Assembly (NCBI RefSeq): GCF_000002075.1
Contig: NW_004797362.1
Span: forward strand, 958,780-1,022,779
DNA: 64,000 nucleotides
Direction: 5' to 3'
Origin: Aplysia californica
Taxonomy: Eukaryota; Mollusca; Gastropoda; Aplysiida; Aplysiidae
Shown here: positions 23,901-33,380 of the stretch, piece after piece
Layout: the number at the start of each line of letters is the position of its first letter
How positions within the stretch are numbered: the stretch's first letter is position 1
Program-made: the position numbers and the translations under genes
The notes under the pieces: model-generated
Databases searched by the model: none
Told to the model about the DNA's origin: nothing
Seen by the model: only the letters and a program-made list of their open reading frames with translations

Positions 23901-26900
23901 CCCATACTAGAAGCAGTCGAAAACGTTTGCGAAAGTGGTTGATGTGGTGCGCTTTGAAGGTTTTTCGGAGCTGTGATTTGTCAAACTGACTGATACGTTG
24001 TACACCATTTTTCTTTATTCCCTTAAAATTTCATGCTTCTGTGTTTAGCGGTTTTGGCGTAATCTTTAAAAATGTGGGAGTAACTAAGGGAAAAAGCGAC
24101 ATAGCCATTTGCGCGTGCTGGGTGAACGGCCGACGGCCTGGAAATTTCCACTGAGTGACGTCATCAGCCATCTGTCGCCTCGGGCGCTACAAACGAGGCC
24201 CCGCTTATGTGAAATGGAAAGGGGGGGAAGGATACTTGAAAACTAAACGGGGGCCTTGATAACTTGCGTTTTTGTTGCATTTTAGTCACAATACAATAGA
24301 TGTAGTCATTTTTATTTGCTTGATTGCATGACAGAAGAATAGAAATAGAAAAGCAAACATCTTGAGAAGTGGTATGGCATTGTGTTTGCGTTATGAAAGC
24401 CTATTCCCCCCTCTGGGGAAAGCACACACTTGGACTCGTCCTGTGTGCTCTGTTTGAAAAAGTGAGGCATTAAGATTGTTATTAAAGAGTATGGTACTTA
24501 TTTAGTCCAGTCTGGGAAGATAGTCCCGTTTATACATTGTTATCGTTCACACGTGCGTGCGTGCGTGAGTGCGCGCGCGTGCATGTGTGTGTGTGTGCGC
24601 GCGCGCGCGAGAGAGAGACAGAAAGAGAGAGAAGGGGGGGGGGGGGGGGGGGTGTAAATTTGTTACATTTATTGTATGAGTTGTAGCCTACACATGCGAA
24701 ATATTCCCATGACGTGTAACCTATATTATCTGAACGCATCTTAATCTACCACATAATAGGACACGGCCCAACAATGGATATACACAGAGACGATCGTATT
24801 GTCTCTATAACAAAGTATGCATGCTTTTACTAGTACAGAACTGGATTTATTAGTAGCTCTCTACTTACTTTTTTGTGACAAACATTATTGATCCAGAGCA
24901 TTGCTTGGCAAAGAGGAACCTTTTATGTTGCCAAGTTTCATTCAAATATCATGACTTTGTGAGAACATATGACTGATAATCTTTGTAAATCTGTAAAGAA
25001 CGCCACTTTTTTTACCTGTTAATGTCTTTACAACTCAAAAAGTATGACAGATATTAAAAATCTGACTGCATGACTAGATTCTGCATTAAAAAATGTACTA
25101 GACTGCCAAGTTTCATTTACATATTCCAAGAAATAGGCGAGCTATGACAAATTTTGTCTCAAAACGCACTGAAAACGGCCACATTTTTACCCATAAACGT
25201 CTTCATAACTCAAAGAATAGGATAGCTATGAAAAATCTGAAAGCAGGACTAGATTCTGCACTAGAAAATGTACTGTGTTGCCAAGTTTCTTTTAAATACT
25301 CCGAGAAATGAGCGAGTTCTGACGAATATTGTCTGAAAACTCACCAAAGAACGTCCCATATTTTGGGGTTTTTTCATTATATAAAAGTGTACCAGAAATT
25401 AATTGATTAAAAAATCCGTAACTTTTTTGTTTATTGATGGATTTCAAAAATTCAAAAAGTTCCATGCTCTGTGAAGATAAAGCTACAAAATGCACCTAAT
25501 TGCCAACACTTTATGGCAAAAAAAGGATTTTCGTGGTCATTGCTACGAAATGAGTATTGGGAAATATGAAAATGTGTATTTTCAGGGGAAAATGTGTATT
25601 CCCCACGACCGACCGACCGACTAGTAACAGTCAAATGTTAAAGGGGTTCAGCAATATTTCCTGAAAAAAAATTACTAGCTCACCAGCTCGAAAAAGGGAG
25701 CACATACACGTACAGTATACATGTATCCAGTCAACAACATGTCAGTGTTCAGTGTCGTACTGGGGTCTTGTTTGACTTAAATATTTCAGTCTATCATACC
25801 GCTAATATTTTCCTCTCATTATCATGCAAAAAATAAATCCTGCTTTGAGAGTTCAGAAGAGCCTAGAACAAAAATTTCGACAACCAAGAACCAGTCTGGG
25901 TGTCATGATTCATATCATGAACTGACAGACTCAAATTATTGCTCAAACTCAGAGAAAAGCGATAACTTGAATGACTCAAGTAGACCCATGCACTGTGAGA
26001 GTTGTAATAGCTGTGGTAGGGCAAGATGTAGTGACACTGAAAATCTACAAGTCTTGATCAGAAAGCCACAACATACACTGTAGGCTAGGTATAATTTACT
26101 ATCACCCATCCAATGAAAGGCGAACACTTTATTTCAATAACACAGACTTGCAAAGTTTGAAGGGTCCCGATTCCGCACACGGCCTGCACCAACGCGCGCT
26201 TTGCAGAAAGCTCTAATCAAAATTTTGAAATGTGCTTCCAAGTTTTTGTCCTCTGGTGTTGCCATCACATATCTTAAACCCCCAAAAAATCAATAATCTC
26301 CTCCCCTATTCCGTAGTCCTATACTTCGCAAGGCCGTTACTCCCACCAAAGACGATCTTTGCTCACACGATGCCGCATTTATTTATGACACGAATGCGCG
26401 CAGTTCAGTGACCGGTCACGATGGCGAGCCAGACAATCTAAAAATCGGACTACGCTTGTATTTTCTTTTCTTTTTTTTTCCACAAGTGACAGCACAGAGG
26501 CAAGTCTGAGCATTGATTAAATTTTATTTGCACAGCGACCTTGCGTTTATACTGCACAACCTGCATGTTACAAAAGTTGCGTTATTAGACAACTGCTGGC
26601 AAACTACTCAATGGTAACGAAAGCGAAAGTAGATCTTGATTTTCCCGATCGAGCCTCGGTGTCACATACGCTTCCGCCTGCCGCCATAGCTGCCTATTCG
26701 CGTGAAAGTGAAACGTACTCTCCAGACCGGGAGAAGCTGAACGAATATAATACCACGATCGCGACCGGCAAAAATAAACTTGCTAACCACTTTGGACTTG
26801 GTTTTCAAATATTCCAGTTCTGCGATACTGATACTATTTTGACAAAAGATGGGACTTGAGATAGGTTTACTAGCAATGACAATGAAAAATTAAATTTTCA

Positions 26901-28878
26901 TCCAAATTGCTTAAAAATGGGCTTAAATGAAACTAGAGTAAATTCTAAGAACTGTGGTTTTTAAATTTTAAAAATCCATTGATAAATAAAAAAGTTATTG
27001 GGATTTTTGTTTGCAAAATGTTGGAGGACCTTCATATAGGAAAAAATCGCCAAAATGTGGGACATGTTTTGATGTATTTTGAGGAAAAACTGTTCATAAG
27101 TCAGTAATGAATTGGAGCATATGAATGAAACTTGGCATCTCCATGTGATTTTTAGTGCCGAATCTAGTTCTACTATCACTTTTTCGTTGTCTTCATTACT
27201 TTGGATCTTAAAGACTGATATTTGCGTGAAATTTGTTGAATTGCGTGACATCGTTTTTACCGCGACGCGATCACCCCTTCTAAAACTCAGTAAAGCGCTA
27301 TTGGGAAAACCCGCGATGTAGTCATCGGTGACCCATTTGGTTATAGGCAGCCAATCACATGCCGCCTAGCGATCACACGCCTCTTGCATGCCGGCACCTC
27401 GCGTTTGGAATGCGCGATTAAGTTTCTAGATCTAGTGTTTTATCAATGGGTGGGTGGTAATTTCAAGTTGGTACGGAAAATCTACTAAACGCAGAGATCT
27501 GAAATTTTACAGCAATAAAGAAGACATGTGGGGCGCTTGTGTGGTCGGCGATCAACCCGCAGCTCCGCTTAGTTTTCGAACCGCAGAGGAAATTCGCACA
27601 AACACGGCAATATCTCCGGTTCTAGTAATCGTTCGGGATTGTACGCTGGCATGTCGTTAGTTTAACCTTTCCTCTGGTTGGTTGCCGAGTTTCATTTATT
27701 TTCGTCCAGGAGTTTTCCCGTAACTATACTTAAAAGAGAGTCACTTCTGATTCCGAGCGGCCCAAAAAATACCCCTCGCGCGGAGGCCGATTTCCGGCAC
27801 AAGGCGCAGCGGGCGATTGGCATTGCTAGGTTTACTCAATCTCGTATTTTTCGCATTCCAGGATGCGTATTTTTTCATGAAAAGTCGTATTCGCGTATTT
27901 TCTGCAAAAAATCGTACTAAAATACATAAAATCGTACTGGTTGGCATCTCTGATAGAGGGAAAGTAAAGAAGTAGGACTAGCAAGTGACGCCCTCCAACT
28001 GTCCAAGGAATCTAAAAACATGTGACAGTTACTGAAAAGTTTTTTAAAAAACAAGCTTAGAAATCCCCTTAGACGTTAAAAAAACTTACCTCAAAGTTAG
28101 GGATGCGATAACTGCAAGGTCTTGGAGCATTTACAAGATTATTTTCTTCCAAATGATCCCAGATCTTGCGACGGATGGCCCACTTTCCAGTTTCTGTAGA
28201 AAAATAAATAAAAAAGGTAAAAATTACAAGATAATGTTACAATTGCAGTTTATGGTAAGTCAGCACAATAAAAACAGTAACGTTTTGCCAGAAACTTGTG
28301 GAAAAAGACAGGAACAAACGACAAATAAGGCACACACATGCTGCTTAGGCACACAAGGTGACATGTCAACACAAAAAGAAAATATCAATCTCCATATACA
28401 TAACATAGGGTACAAAAGAATAAAGATTATGTGATAAATATTGATTCTCAATCCAATAACTCTGTTGACGTGCTCATTTCTCAGAAAAAGCAATCATTCA
28501 CAGTATTCAGTAGCAGAACTGGTATAAAAAATTTTCATCACAGAACAAGCACAGCCAGATATAAAGTAACCCCCCCAGATAGATATTTTTGCCTTTCTGT
28601 ACAGATAATTCCCCACGTTGCTCAGACAGAAACTGAAAGACAAATCACAGCCACCTACTGATCAGTATTTCAAGGGGGTGGGTGAAAAACATGCCAACGA
28701 AACCCCAAACCCAGTTCAACCTACCATCCTCTGGACGAATCTCCCTGCGGTAGGGCCGCCTACGAGGTGGGCTGCTCCTCTCCTTCTCCGGGGACTCTTC
28801 CTCCGCCGTGGGCTTCACGTTCTCAATCTTGGCCTCGTCGTCAGGGCCCTGCGTGGCAATAGCGTTGTTGTTCTCCAT
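5927..28878 (-). CDS. MTHFSD: Methenyltetrahydrofolate synthase domain-containing protein, 10 constant coding exons plus alternative tails
   Basis: Coding exons in order: 28725-28878, 28090-28193, 22662-22775, 18880-18993, 18354-18444, 17406-17542, 17042-17167, 12220-12398, 11363-11605, 10209-10587, then a tail exon (5927-5986 is the distal one). Every junction is GT-AG and every phase fits, giving 547 codons before the tail. Exons 2-8 follow human MTHFSD as I recall it: [131 protein letters not shown]. Residues about 50-330 form the 5-formyl-THF cyclo-ligase-like fold, 330-470 an Arg/Gly-rich acidic linker, 475-547 an RRM (VVFVGAL and RGFAFLHF as RNP2/RNP1-like motifs). Human MTHFSD is about 383 residues, so this one is much longer, mostly in the linker. 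The start at 28878 is the first ATG of exon 1. A possible acceptor at about 28955 suggests an upstream 5' UTR exon. The family's exact role is poorly known; RNA binding is inferred from the RRM. Confidence 0.9.
6054..6575 (-). repeat. SINE copies near the MTHFSD last exon
   Basis: Copies at 6054-6224 (full, AAGTGCC/GGCACTT hairpin type), 6230-6347 (head part) and a tail fragment at 6535-6575. All run in the same direction as MTHFSD. Confidence 0.75.
6700..7560. mobile_element. MITE 7064-7334 with 26-bp inverted ends, plus an outer inverted repeat
   Basis: GGCGCTTTTTCGGTAGTTCC at 7064 is repeated inverted ending at 7334. Flanks AATATATG and AATATGTG form a 7/8 duplication, as for hAT-like elements. 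Inside are GGGGGCATGCCCCCC-type hairpins. A second, outer inverted pair (CTCCTGTACAATTGC at about 6930 and its complement near 7458) and TAGATC runs surround it. A related interior lies at 30160-30400. Confidence 0.7.
7912..7976 (-). repeat. SINE fragment
   Basis: Short middle part of the LINE-tailed SINE (GTCATATGAGCGCCAGAAG then the GTTACAAGAGA segment), joined to GC-rich DNA of unknown origin at 7540-7911. Confidence 0.6.
8176..9185. mobile_element. 1-kb non-autonomous DNA element with CAGGGTTGCCAGTTCTG ends
   Basis: The left end CAGGGTTGCCAGTTCTG and right end AACTGGCAACTCTG are inverted. Flanking TTTGAT and TTTTAT could be a worn 6-bp target duplication. There is no coding capacity. About half of it is the 38-bp minisatellite. 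The ends resemble those of the element at 23672-27952. Confidence 0.6.
8430..8938. repeat. 38-bp minisatellite, 13 units
   Basis: Unit starts step exactly 38 bases: 8430, 8468, 8506, 8544, 8582 and on to 8924. The first four are type A (GTACTCAGTTGTTAACTAAG), the next nine type B (GTACCTAGTTTCTCACTAAG); both end AACCTGTTTCAATACTAG. Confidence 0.97.
9413..9516 (-). CDS. MTHFSD: MTHFSD alternative exon ([13 protein letters not shown]...), internal type
   Basis: A good acceptor (TTTGTTTCTGCAG) and a strong donor (GACAG|GTGAGC) bound 104 bases, open in phase 0: [16 protein letters not shown], then an acidic Ala-rich end ([11 protein letters not shown]). Joined to 5986 it adds one Arg and stops at once, giving a 35-residue tail. 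The basic-then-acidic make-up matches the linker in exons 8-10. A SINE copy starts within about ten bases of the donor. Confidence 0.6.
9923..9961 (-). CDS. MTHFSD: MTHFSD alternative short last exon ([12 protein letters not shown])
   Basis: After GGGGTTCAG the phase-0 reading is 12 codons and TGA. The tail [12 protein letters not shown] is close in length and character to the human end as I recall it (VALARQQRDK), so it is the best candidate for the ancestral terminus. No clear poly(A) signal is seen directly after it. Confidence 0.45.
   Translation of the reverse strand, partial: VQQNLSKMAEKS
10209..10587 (-). CDS. MTHFSD: MTHFSD exon 10: RG-rich linker end and RRM
   Basis: The exon begins in phase 2 after CCAG and encodes [19 protein letters not shown], an acidic [13 protein letters not shown] segment, then the RRM from [18 protein letters not shown] to [15 protein letters not shown]1 reads RGFAFLHF and RNP2 VVFVGAL, as in divergent RRMs. 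It ends phase 0 at AAG|GTGAGT. In human the protein stops about ten residues after this point, so what is spliced next sets the C-terminus. Confidence 0.88.
10640..12962 (-). repeat. SINE cluster in MTHFSD introns 8-10
   Basis: Copies near 10640-10785 (worn), 10890-11065, 11162-11338, 11674-11783, 11826-11940, 11997-12165, 12420-12582 and 12797-12962. Each has the GCCGTAAAAC tail, the TAACACCTCTAATCTTC segment and, when whole, the GGTGCTCTGGTGTGGT head on the minus strand. Eight copies in 2.3 kb, none reversed. Confidence 0.8.
13080..17025 (-). mobile_element. Nearly complete I-group LINE (ORF2 with EN, RT and RNase H), 5' truncated in ORF1
   Basis: A 1151-codon frame (13502-16957) encodes an AP endonuclease (residues 1-215, NAGG, QETK, GEFNAH, RTDHFPI), a reverse transcriptase (about 440-720, [14 protein letters not shown] near 657), and a C-terminal RNase H (FTDGSK, FTAEATA, SDSLS, then [17 protein letters not shown]). 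EN plus RT plus RNase H fits the I superfamily (I/Nimb-like). The canonical endonuclease GDFN reads GEFN here. One frameshift near 13505 separates the frame from about 75 more C-terminal residues ([19 protein letters not shown] to GLYGEL, stop near 13279). Upstream a Ser/Lys-rich ORF1 tail ([14 protein letters not shown]) ends in TAATG overlapping the ORF2 start. The 3' UTR ends in GAGCGCCGTAAAACC, shared with the local SINE. It sits in MTHFSD intron 7 in the sense direction. Confidence 0.92.
17790..18765 (-). repeat. SINE copies in MTHFSD introns 4-5
   Basis: Copies at 17790-17907, 17915-18082, 18527-18635 and 18640-18765, plus a head fragment near 18110-18145. They have the same orientation as the other clusters. 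Copy 18640 carries an intact GGCACTT/AAGTGCC stem. Confidence 0.75.
19739..19768 (-). CDS. MTHFSD: Possible 30-nt in-frame cassette exon of MTHFSD ([10 protein letters not shown])
   Basis: A pyrimidine-rich tract and TTTCAG precede the 30 bases, which end in CAG|GTACTT. They are phase 0 on both sides, so they could be spliced between exons 3 and 4 without a frame change. Human MTHFSD has no insert here, and exon 3 plus exon 4 already align without a gap. This would therefore be an optional insertion. The peptide resembles the start of the next exon's strand ([10 protein letters not shown]), which hints at an old exon duplication. No transcript evidence is available. Confidence 0.4.
20344..22388 (+). 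mobile_element. Mutator-like non-autonomous element, copy A, with nested insertion
   Basis: Begins AGCAATGCC and ends GTCATTGCT. Both flanks are ACATCACAT (20335-20343 and 22389-22397), a perfect 9-bp target duplication. Without the nested element at 20667-21748 and its repeat it is 956 bp, the length of copy B. Nine-base duplications suggest the Mutator superfamily. No transposase is encoded. Confidence 0.85.
20667..21748. mobile_element. TIR element nested in copy A
   Basis: TAGACCTGCATGT at the left is inverted at the right (ACATGCAGGTCTA). TGTAAAA at 20660-20666 and 21749-21755 is the target duplication; copy B has the uninterrupted site. It contains three TAGATC-rich blocks and no transposase. 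Confidence 0.85.
23432..23520 (+). repeat. 90-bp dispersed repeat, copy 1 of 3
   Basis: Contains CTCATTTCTCAGAGAAAGC, AGCAGCAGAACTGG and CATCACAGAACAAGCAC. Further copies are at 28470-28560 and 29302-29390 in the same direction. Family unknown. Confidence 0.6.
23703..25544 (+). mobile_element. Mutator-like element, older diverged copy C
   Basis: Starts AGCAATGCCCACC, ends GGTCATTGCT. The flanks CCGAAATGT and ACGAAATGA match at 7 of 9. It parallels copies A and B (for example GAATGAAACTTGGCAGCCAA) but is longer, with internal diverged tandem units around TTGCCAAGTTTC (24935, 25105, 25280) and a GT/CG plus G18 tract at 24545-24652. Confidence 0.7.
26872..27827 (-). mobile_element. Mutator-like element, copy B
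   Basis: Nearly identical to copy A but inverted, 956 bp, flanked by perfect AGGTTTACT (26863-26871 and 27828-27836). It shows the empty site of the element nested in copy A. Confidence 0.88.
28725..28878 (-). CDS. MTHFSD: MTHFSD first coding exon
   Basis: This exon encodes [10 protein letters not shown] and an acidic, then Arg-rich stretch ([17 protein letters not shown]), and ends in phase 1 at a GTAGGT donor. It is not conserved with the human N-terminus. Its place follows from the phase match to exon 2 (G|AA gives Glu) and from the in-frame ATG. No CpG-rich promoter is obvious directly upstream. Confidence 0.75.
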
Positions 28879-29099
28879 GCTTCCTCAAGCTTTTGTATCC
28901 GCCTCAGTGTGCGTCTCCACCAGTTTGGAGAGATTTCTGGGCACTATGTTTCTGTAATGATATAACACAAATGCTTGAAGAGAGACAAACATTGTGGCCA
29001 CAACTAAGCGTAAACAACAGTACTAATGGGGGCCAGGCGGGCGCTTTTCCTCTAGATTTTGTTATAGAGGTTGCTCGTTATGGGAAGCCCTTCTAAATT

Positions 29100-31880
29100 A
29101 TTAACCTAAAATATTTATAAGAAATTCCAGAATGAGAATGTTCATAGTAAAATATAAAACTTGGGTGCACTTTCTTTTCTAGTCATAATACCATGCCCCA
29201 CCCTCCCTAGAGCTAACCTAGTCCTATTACTGAGTAACTAAATGTACTTTATGACTTTTCTTAAACAAATGAACATAGGGAAATGCTCTAATAGTATCTC
29301 GGTGTGCTGTTTCTCAGAAAAAGCAATCAGTCACAGTGTTCAGCAGCAGAACTGGTATATCTTTTTTTTCATCACAGGAAAAGCACAGACTTTTAGAGTC
29401 ACAGGGCGCATCCCAACTGCACTGATGACACTTGACAATTTTCCTATATTCATTAATCAAATCAATTATATACACACACTACCGAATAGGACAAAAACAG
29501 CAGAATTTCACACAATTTCATCCCATCGTTAATGTCTTATAATTATGGAAAAAAAAACTCCAATCAATGCTAGCAGCTAGAAGGAAGAATCAGATACATG
29601 CACCGACGACAAAGACTGTGCTGACCCATGCGATGGGCCATTGTCCCAAGAGTGGCGAAAAAACTTTTTTTGGTAGTCACAATCTTCAATAATGTATTCA
29701 GATTTGCATGTTTTGTTCACAATTCCCGGATCTGGGTAATAAGGGAAGGGTTTGAGTTATGGGTACAGTTAACTAACTGTTACTCGTGCTGCGCAGCATA
29801 TGACATGGCCATGGCACTGTTCCCGCTGACAACCTTTGATACAATCCCTATGGTCTTTTTTCTAGTTCAGAGGAGGGGGTGGTGGTGGTGGTTTGTTCCA
29901 TTACCGCAGTACGTGCAACGAGGGTACTGTTTTTAGAAACTACAACCACTTCCGCATCGAAAGAGCAGGAAAAGGGTAAAAATACACTTCTGATGCTCTG
30001 AGCGCCAAGTGCTGTTGAGCATATGACAATGTTTCCAATATATGTGCGTGGGTTTTGGCTTCACCTATTACTTCTGTTTGGAAACATGTGCCACTGCTAC
30101 GTTTGACGCGCGGAGAGCCAGAGGAAATACCAGGGCTAATAATGGCAAAACATCAAATTATGGTCAGTTAAACCTGAACCCCCTCCCCCCCCCCATACTT
30201 TTATTAGGTCAGGGGGACATGCCCTCCTGAAACTCCCCTTGTTGAAAACAAGTGAAATTTCACTGCTCATTTTGAACTGAAAAATAGCAGCACATCTCTA
30301 CTCTAGCTCTCTTTCAAATAAAACTTGATACCCAGTATTTAAATCAGTATCGATATTCCAGTACTCTTGGGGCCCAAACCGGAGAATGCCTCCAAAACTA
30401 GATCTACATTGGGTCCACATTGTATCTATCTTATGTTGTTATTGTTAGCAATCCAGTAGCCAGTAGCATGCGAGTGTTAACTCCTCTTAAGAATACACTT
30501 GGACAGAGAATCTCGGAAAACACTAAGCCTCAAAAAAGACTCTTGGACCAGACTATTTAGGCCTTATCCAAAACTTTAATTTTAGGAAGTGACTATTTCT
30601 CCAAACGTTCTGAGAAATAGTGCCCATCTTTATTTCTCCGAACGGTTTCCGGTCTCGTGATGTTTTGCCTATTTATTGCGAGAGTTCAGCGCCAAATTTC
30701 ATTCTGCCTCTGGTCTGGGGGAAGGAACACCGCATGGCAAGCCCGCCTACAGACAACCTTCAGTAAAACCCACCACACACCCACCACCATCATGCACATG
30801 TACACACACAAACTTATACACACACTAAGTTTCACTAACTAAACAAACATGACCAATGGGCAACTTTTGAACGTATGACGAGCTGAGCTGTGGATGGAGA
30901 GACAGTGTGAGTGAAAGAGCGGGTGAAAGGAAGAATGTGCGAGTGTATCCACAGGCGACAGCAACACCGACCCCCCTGGCCTGGTCCACAGCTCACGAAC
31001 GAAAATAATGCAGCTTAGGCAGTGTTTTGCCTATATTATTGTCCATGGTTCGCAGGGTGCAAGGGAATGAGTGAAATTTTCTTTGTGTATGCCTGGAGGG
31101 AGGGGGTTGGGTGTGAAAGTCATGCGGATGGGGATGAACCGCGGGAGAGAACACGGGAATTGAATGAATGAGTGAAACTGAAAAAGATGAACGACTCGTG
31201 AGCCCTGGAGTGAATGGATCCTGTGTTTGTATTTTTGTATACTTCGAACTGTTACTGAATGAAGGCTGAAATAAAGCCCAAAAAACAAACACACACACAC
31301 ACTCACTCTCCACTTACACACTTACTATCACACACAGACACACTCACACACGCACATACACACACACAGGAGCAAATTTTTGGGTCTATATCTATTTCAA
31401 TTTTCAAGAGCTAGTCTAGAGATTTTTAGATAAGTGTAAAAACGTGAAAAAGAAAGGTTTCACAACAGAATGAAATCAAAATTAGAACAGCCCATGATAA
31501 ACAACAAACATTAACAAATAAGGGCGTGTGTCCACCTGTCCGAAGAAGATTGGCTGTTTTAACCCTAAATGTGCGTAATTTTTTTTTTTAAAGGACAGGA
31601 TATTACATGTAAATTATGGAATCACACACATTAAGGGGCCTGCCAGTGTCGGTACATTATTGGTCGTGACAGTGACCACCGCAGATGCCAGTTCTAATAG
31701 TTCTATGTGTCGTTATCAATAACCCTCCGTAGATCTAGATCTAGATCTAGACAGCACACGAGTGAACACAACACATTACGTTTAAGAGCAGCACCCTTCA
31801 TAGGCAACACGTCATATCTGTAGCGAAAAACTGTTTGGAATTGTAGCATTCTTTATATAAATATTTACTGCGGACAATTT
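29100..31880. other. Intergenic DNA upstream of MTHFSD
   Basis: Holds a 90-bp repeat copy (29302-29390), a second copy of the interior of the 7-kb MITE (30160-30400), CA-rich tracts (30770-30835, 31290-31370) and a TAGATC block (31728-31752). No convincing exon. Confidence 0.5.
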
Positions 31881-31941
31881 TTTGGACCGCTTGAACCATA
31901 TTGTATACGAACAATCTTTGGTAGGCCTATACTATAAGAAA

Positions 31942-33380
31942 GTGGCTATTCTCACCCGCTCGGAAGTTCTCGCAAGATCTACTCCTCCCCTCTTCTCTCT
32001 CTCTCTGTTTCTTTCTGAATACTGTCTATCGGTGTGGACGATCAAATTGACCAAAACAAAGTTAAAAAATGATGTTAAAACACAAAAAAAGTAAATTAAT
32101 TTAGTTGTCTACAAAGATGCTACGGCTATTTAACTTTTCGAATCGAGCCGAACTACGCGGGTCGCCATTTTGTTTTGTTCTCTCTTTCACTCTCTCACTC
32201 TCCACTGCCCACAGACAAAATTGTACGCTTTTAGTAGGCTACAAGTACAGTTGTAATGGAACGTTTGTTCACAGCACAGAATTCTACAATTTTTCTCTTA
32301 TCACAGTGTAGAATTCTGTGGTTTAGGGTGAACGCAAAATTTGTTGACACGCGCACCGGGTGAGAATAGCCACAAGACTCGCCTGCACTATTCTAGAGGT
32401 GGCCATACTATAATTATAGATCTATATAATATGAAAGTGGCTATTCTCACCCGCCCGGAAGTTCTCGCAAGATCAACTCCTCCCCTCTTCTCTCTCTCTC
32501 TTTCTGAATACTGTCTATCGGTGTGGACGATCAAATTGACCAAAACAAAGTTAAAAAATGATGTTAAAACACAAAAAAAGTAAATTAATTTAGTTGTCTA
32601 CAAAGATGCTACGGCTATTTAACTTTTCGAATCGAGCCGAACTACGCGGGTCGCCATTTTGTTTTGTTCTCTCTTTCACTCTCTCACTCTCCACTGCCCA
32701 CAGACAAAATTGTACGCTTTTAGTAGGCTACAAGTACAGTTGTAATGGAACGTTTGTTCACAGCACAGAATTCTACAATTTTTCTCTTATCACAGTGTAG
32801 AATTCTGTGGTTTAGGGTGAACGCAAAATTTGTTGACACGCGCACCGGGTGAGAATAGCCACAAGACTCGCCTGCACTATTCTAGAGGTGGCCATACTAT
32901 AATTATAGATCTATATAATATGAAAGTGGCTATTCTCACCCGCCCGGAAGTTCTCGCAAGATCAACTCCTCCCCTCTTCTCTCTCTCTCTTTCTGAATAC
33001 TGTCTATCGGTGTGGACGATCAAATTGACCAAAACAAAGTTAAAAAATGATGTTAAAACACAAAAAAAGTAAATTAATTTGGTTGTCTACAAAGATGCTA
33101 CGGCTATTTAACTTTTCGAATCGAGCCGAACTACGCGGGTCGCCATTTTGTTTTGCCCGGAAATTCTCGCGCTACTCCTCTCTCTTTCTCTCTCCACTGC
33201 CCACAGACAAAATTTTACGCTTTTAGTAGGTTACAGTTGTAATGGAACGTTTGTTCACGGCACAGAATTCTACAATTTTTCTGTTATCACAGTGTAGAAT
33301 TCTGTGGTTTAGGGTGAACGCAAAATTTGGTGAACGCGCACCGGGTGAGAATAGCCACAAGACTGCACTATTCTCACTGG
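31942..33380. repeat. 489-bp tandem array of a MITE, at least three units
   Basis: Units start at 31942, 32437 and 32926. Each holds a 430-bp TIR element (GTGGCTATTCTCACCCG and its inverse ending near 32373, 32862) plus a linker of about 63 bp, and a CACAGAATTCTACA hairpin. Units are almost identical apart from small indels; the last is shortened. The array runs into the N gap. Confidence 0.9.

Larger units (their letters stand above)
23672..27952. mobile_element. 4.3-kb composite DNA element with CAGAGATGCCAAC ends
   Basis: CAGAGATGCCAAC at 23672-23684 is inverted at 27940-27952, and ATAGAG flanks both sides (23666-23671, 27953-27958). Two Mutator-like copies (23703-25544 and 26872-27827) lie inside. 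Its own sequence is only about 1.5 kb (mostly 25554-26862) and has no recognisable gene. Superfamily not assigned. Confidence 0.75.
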
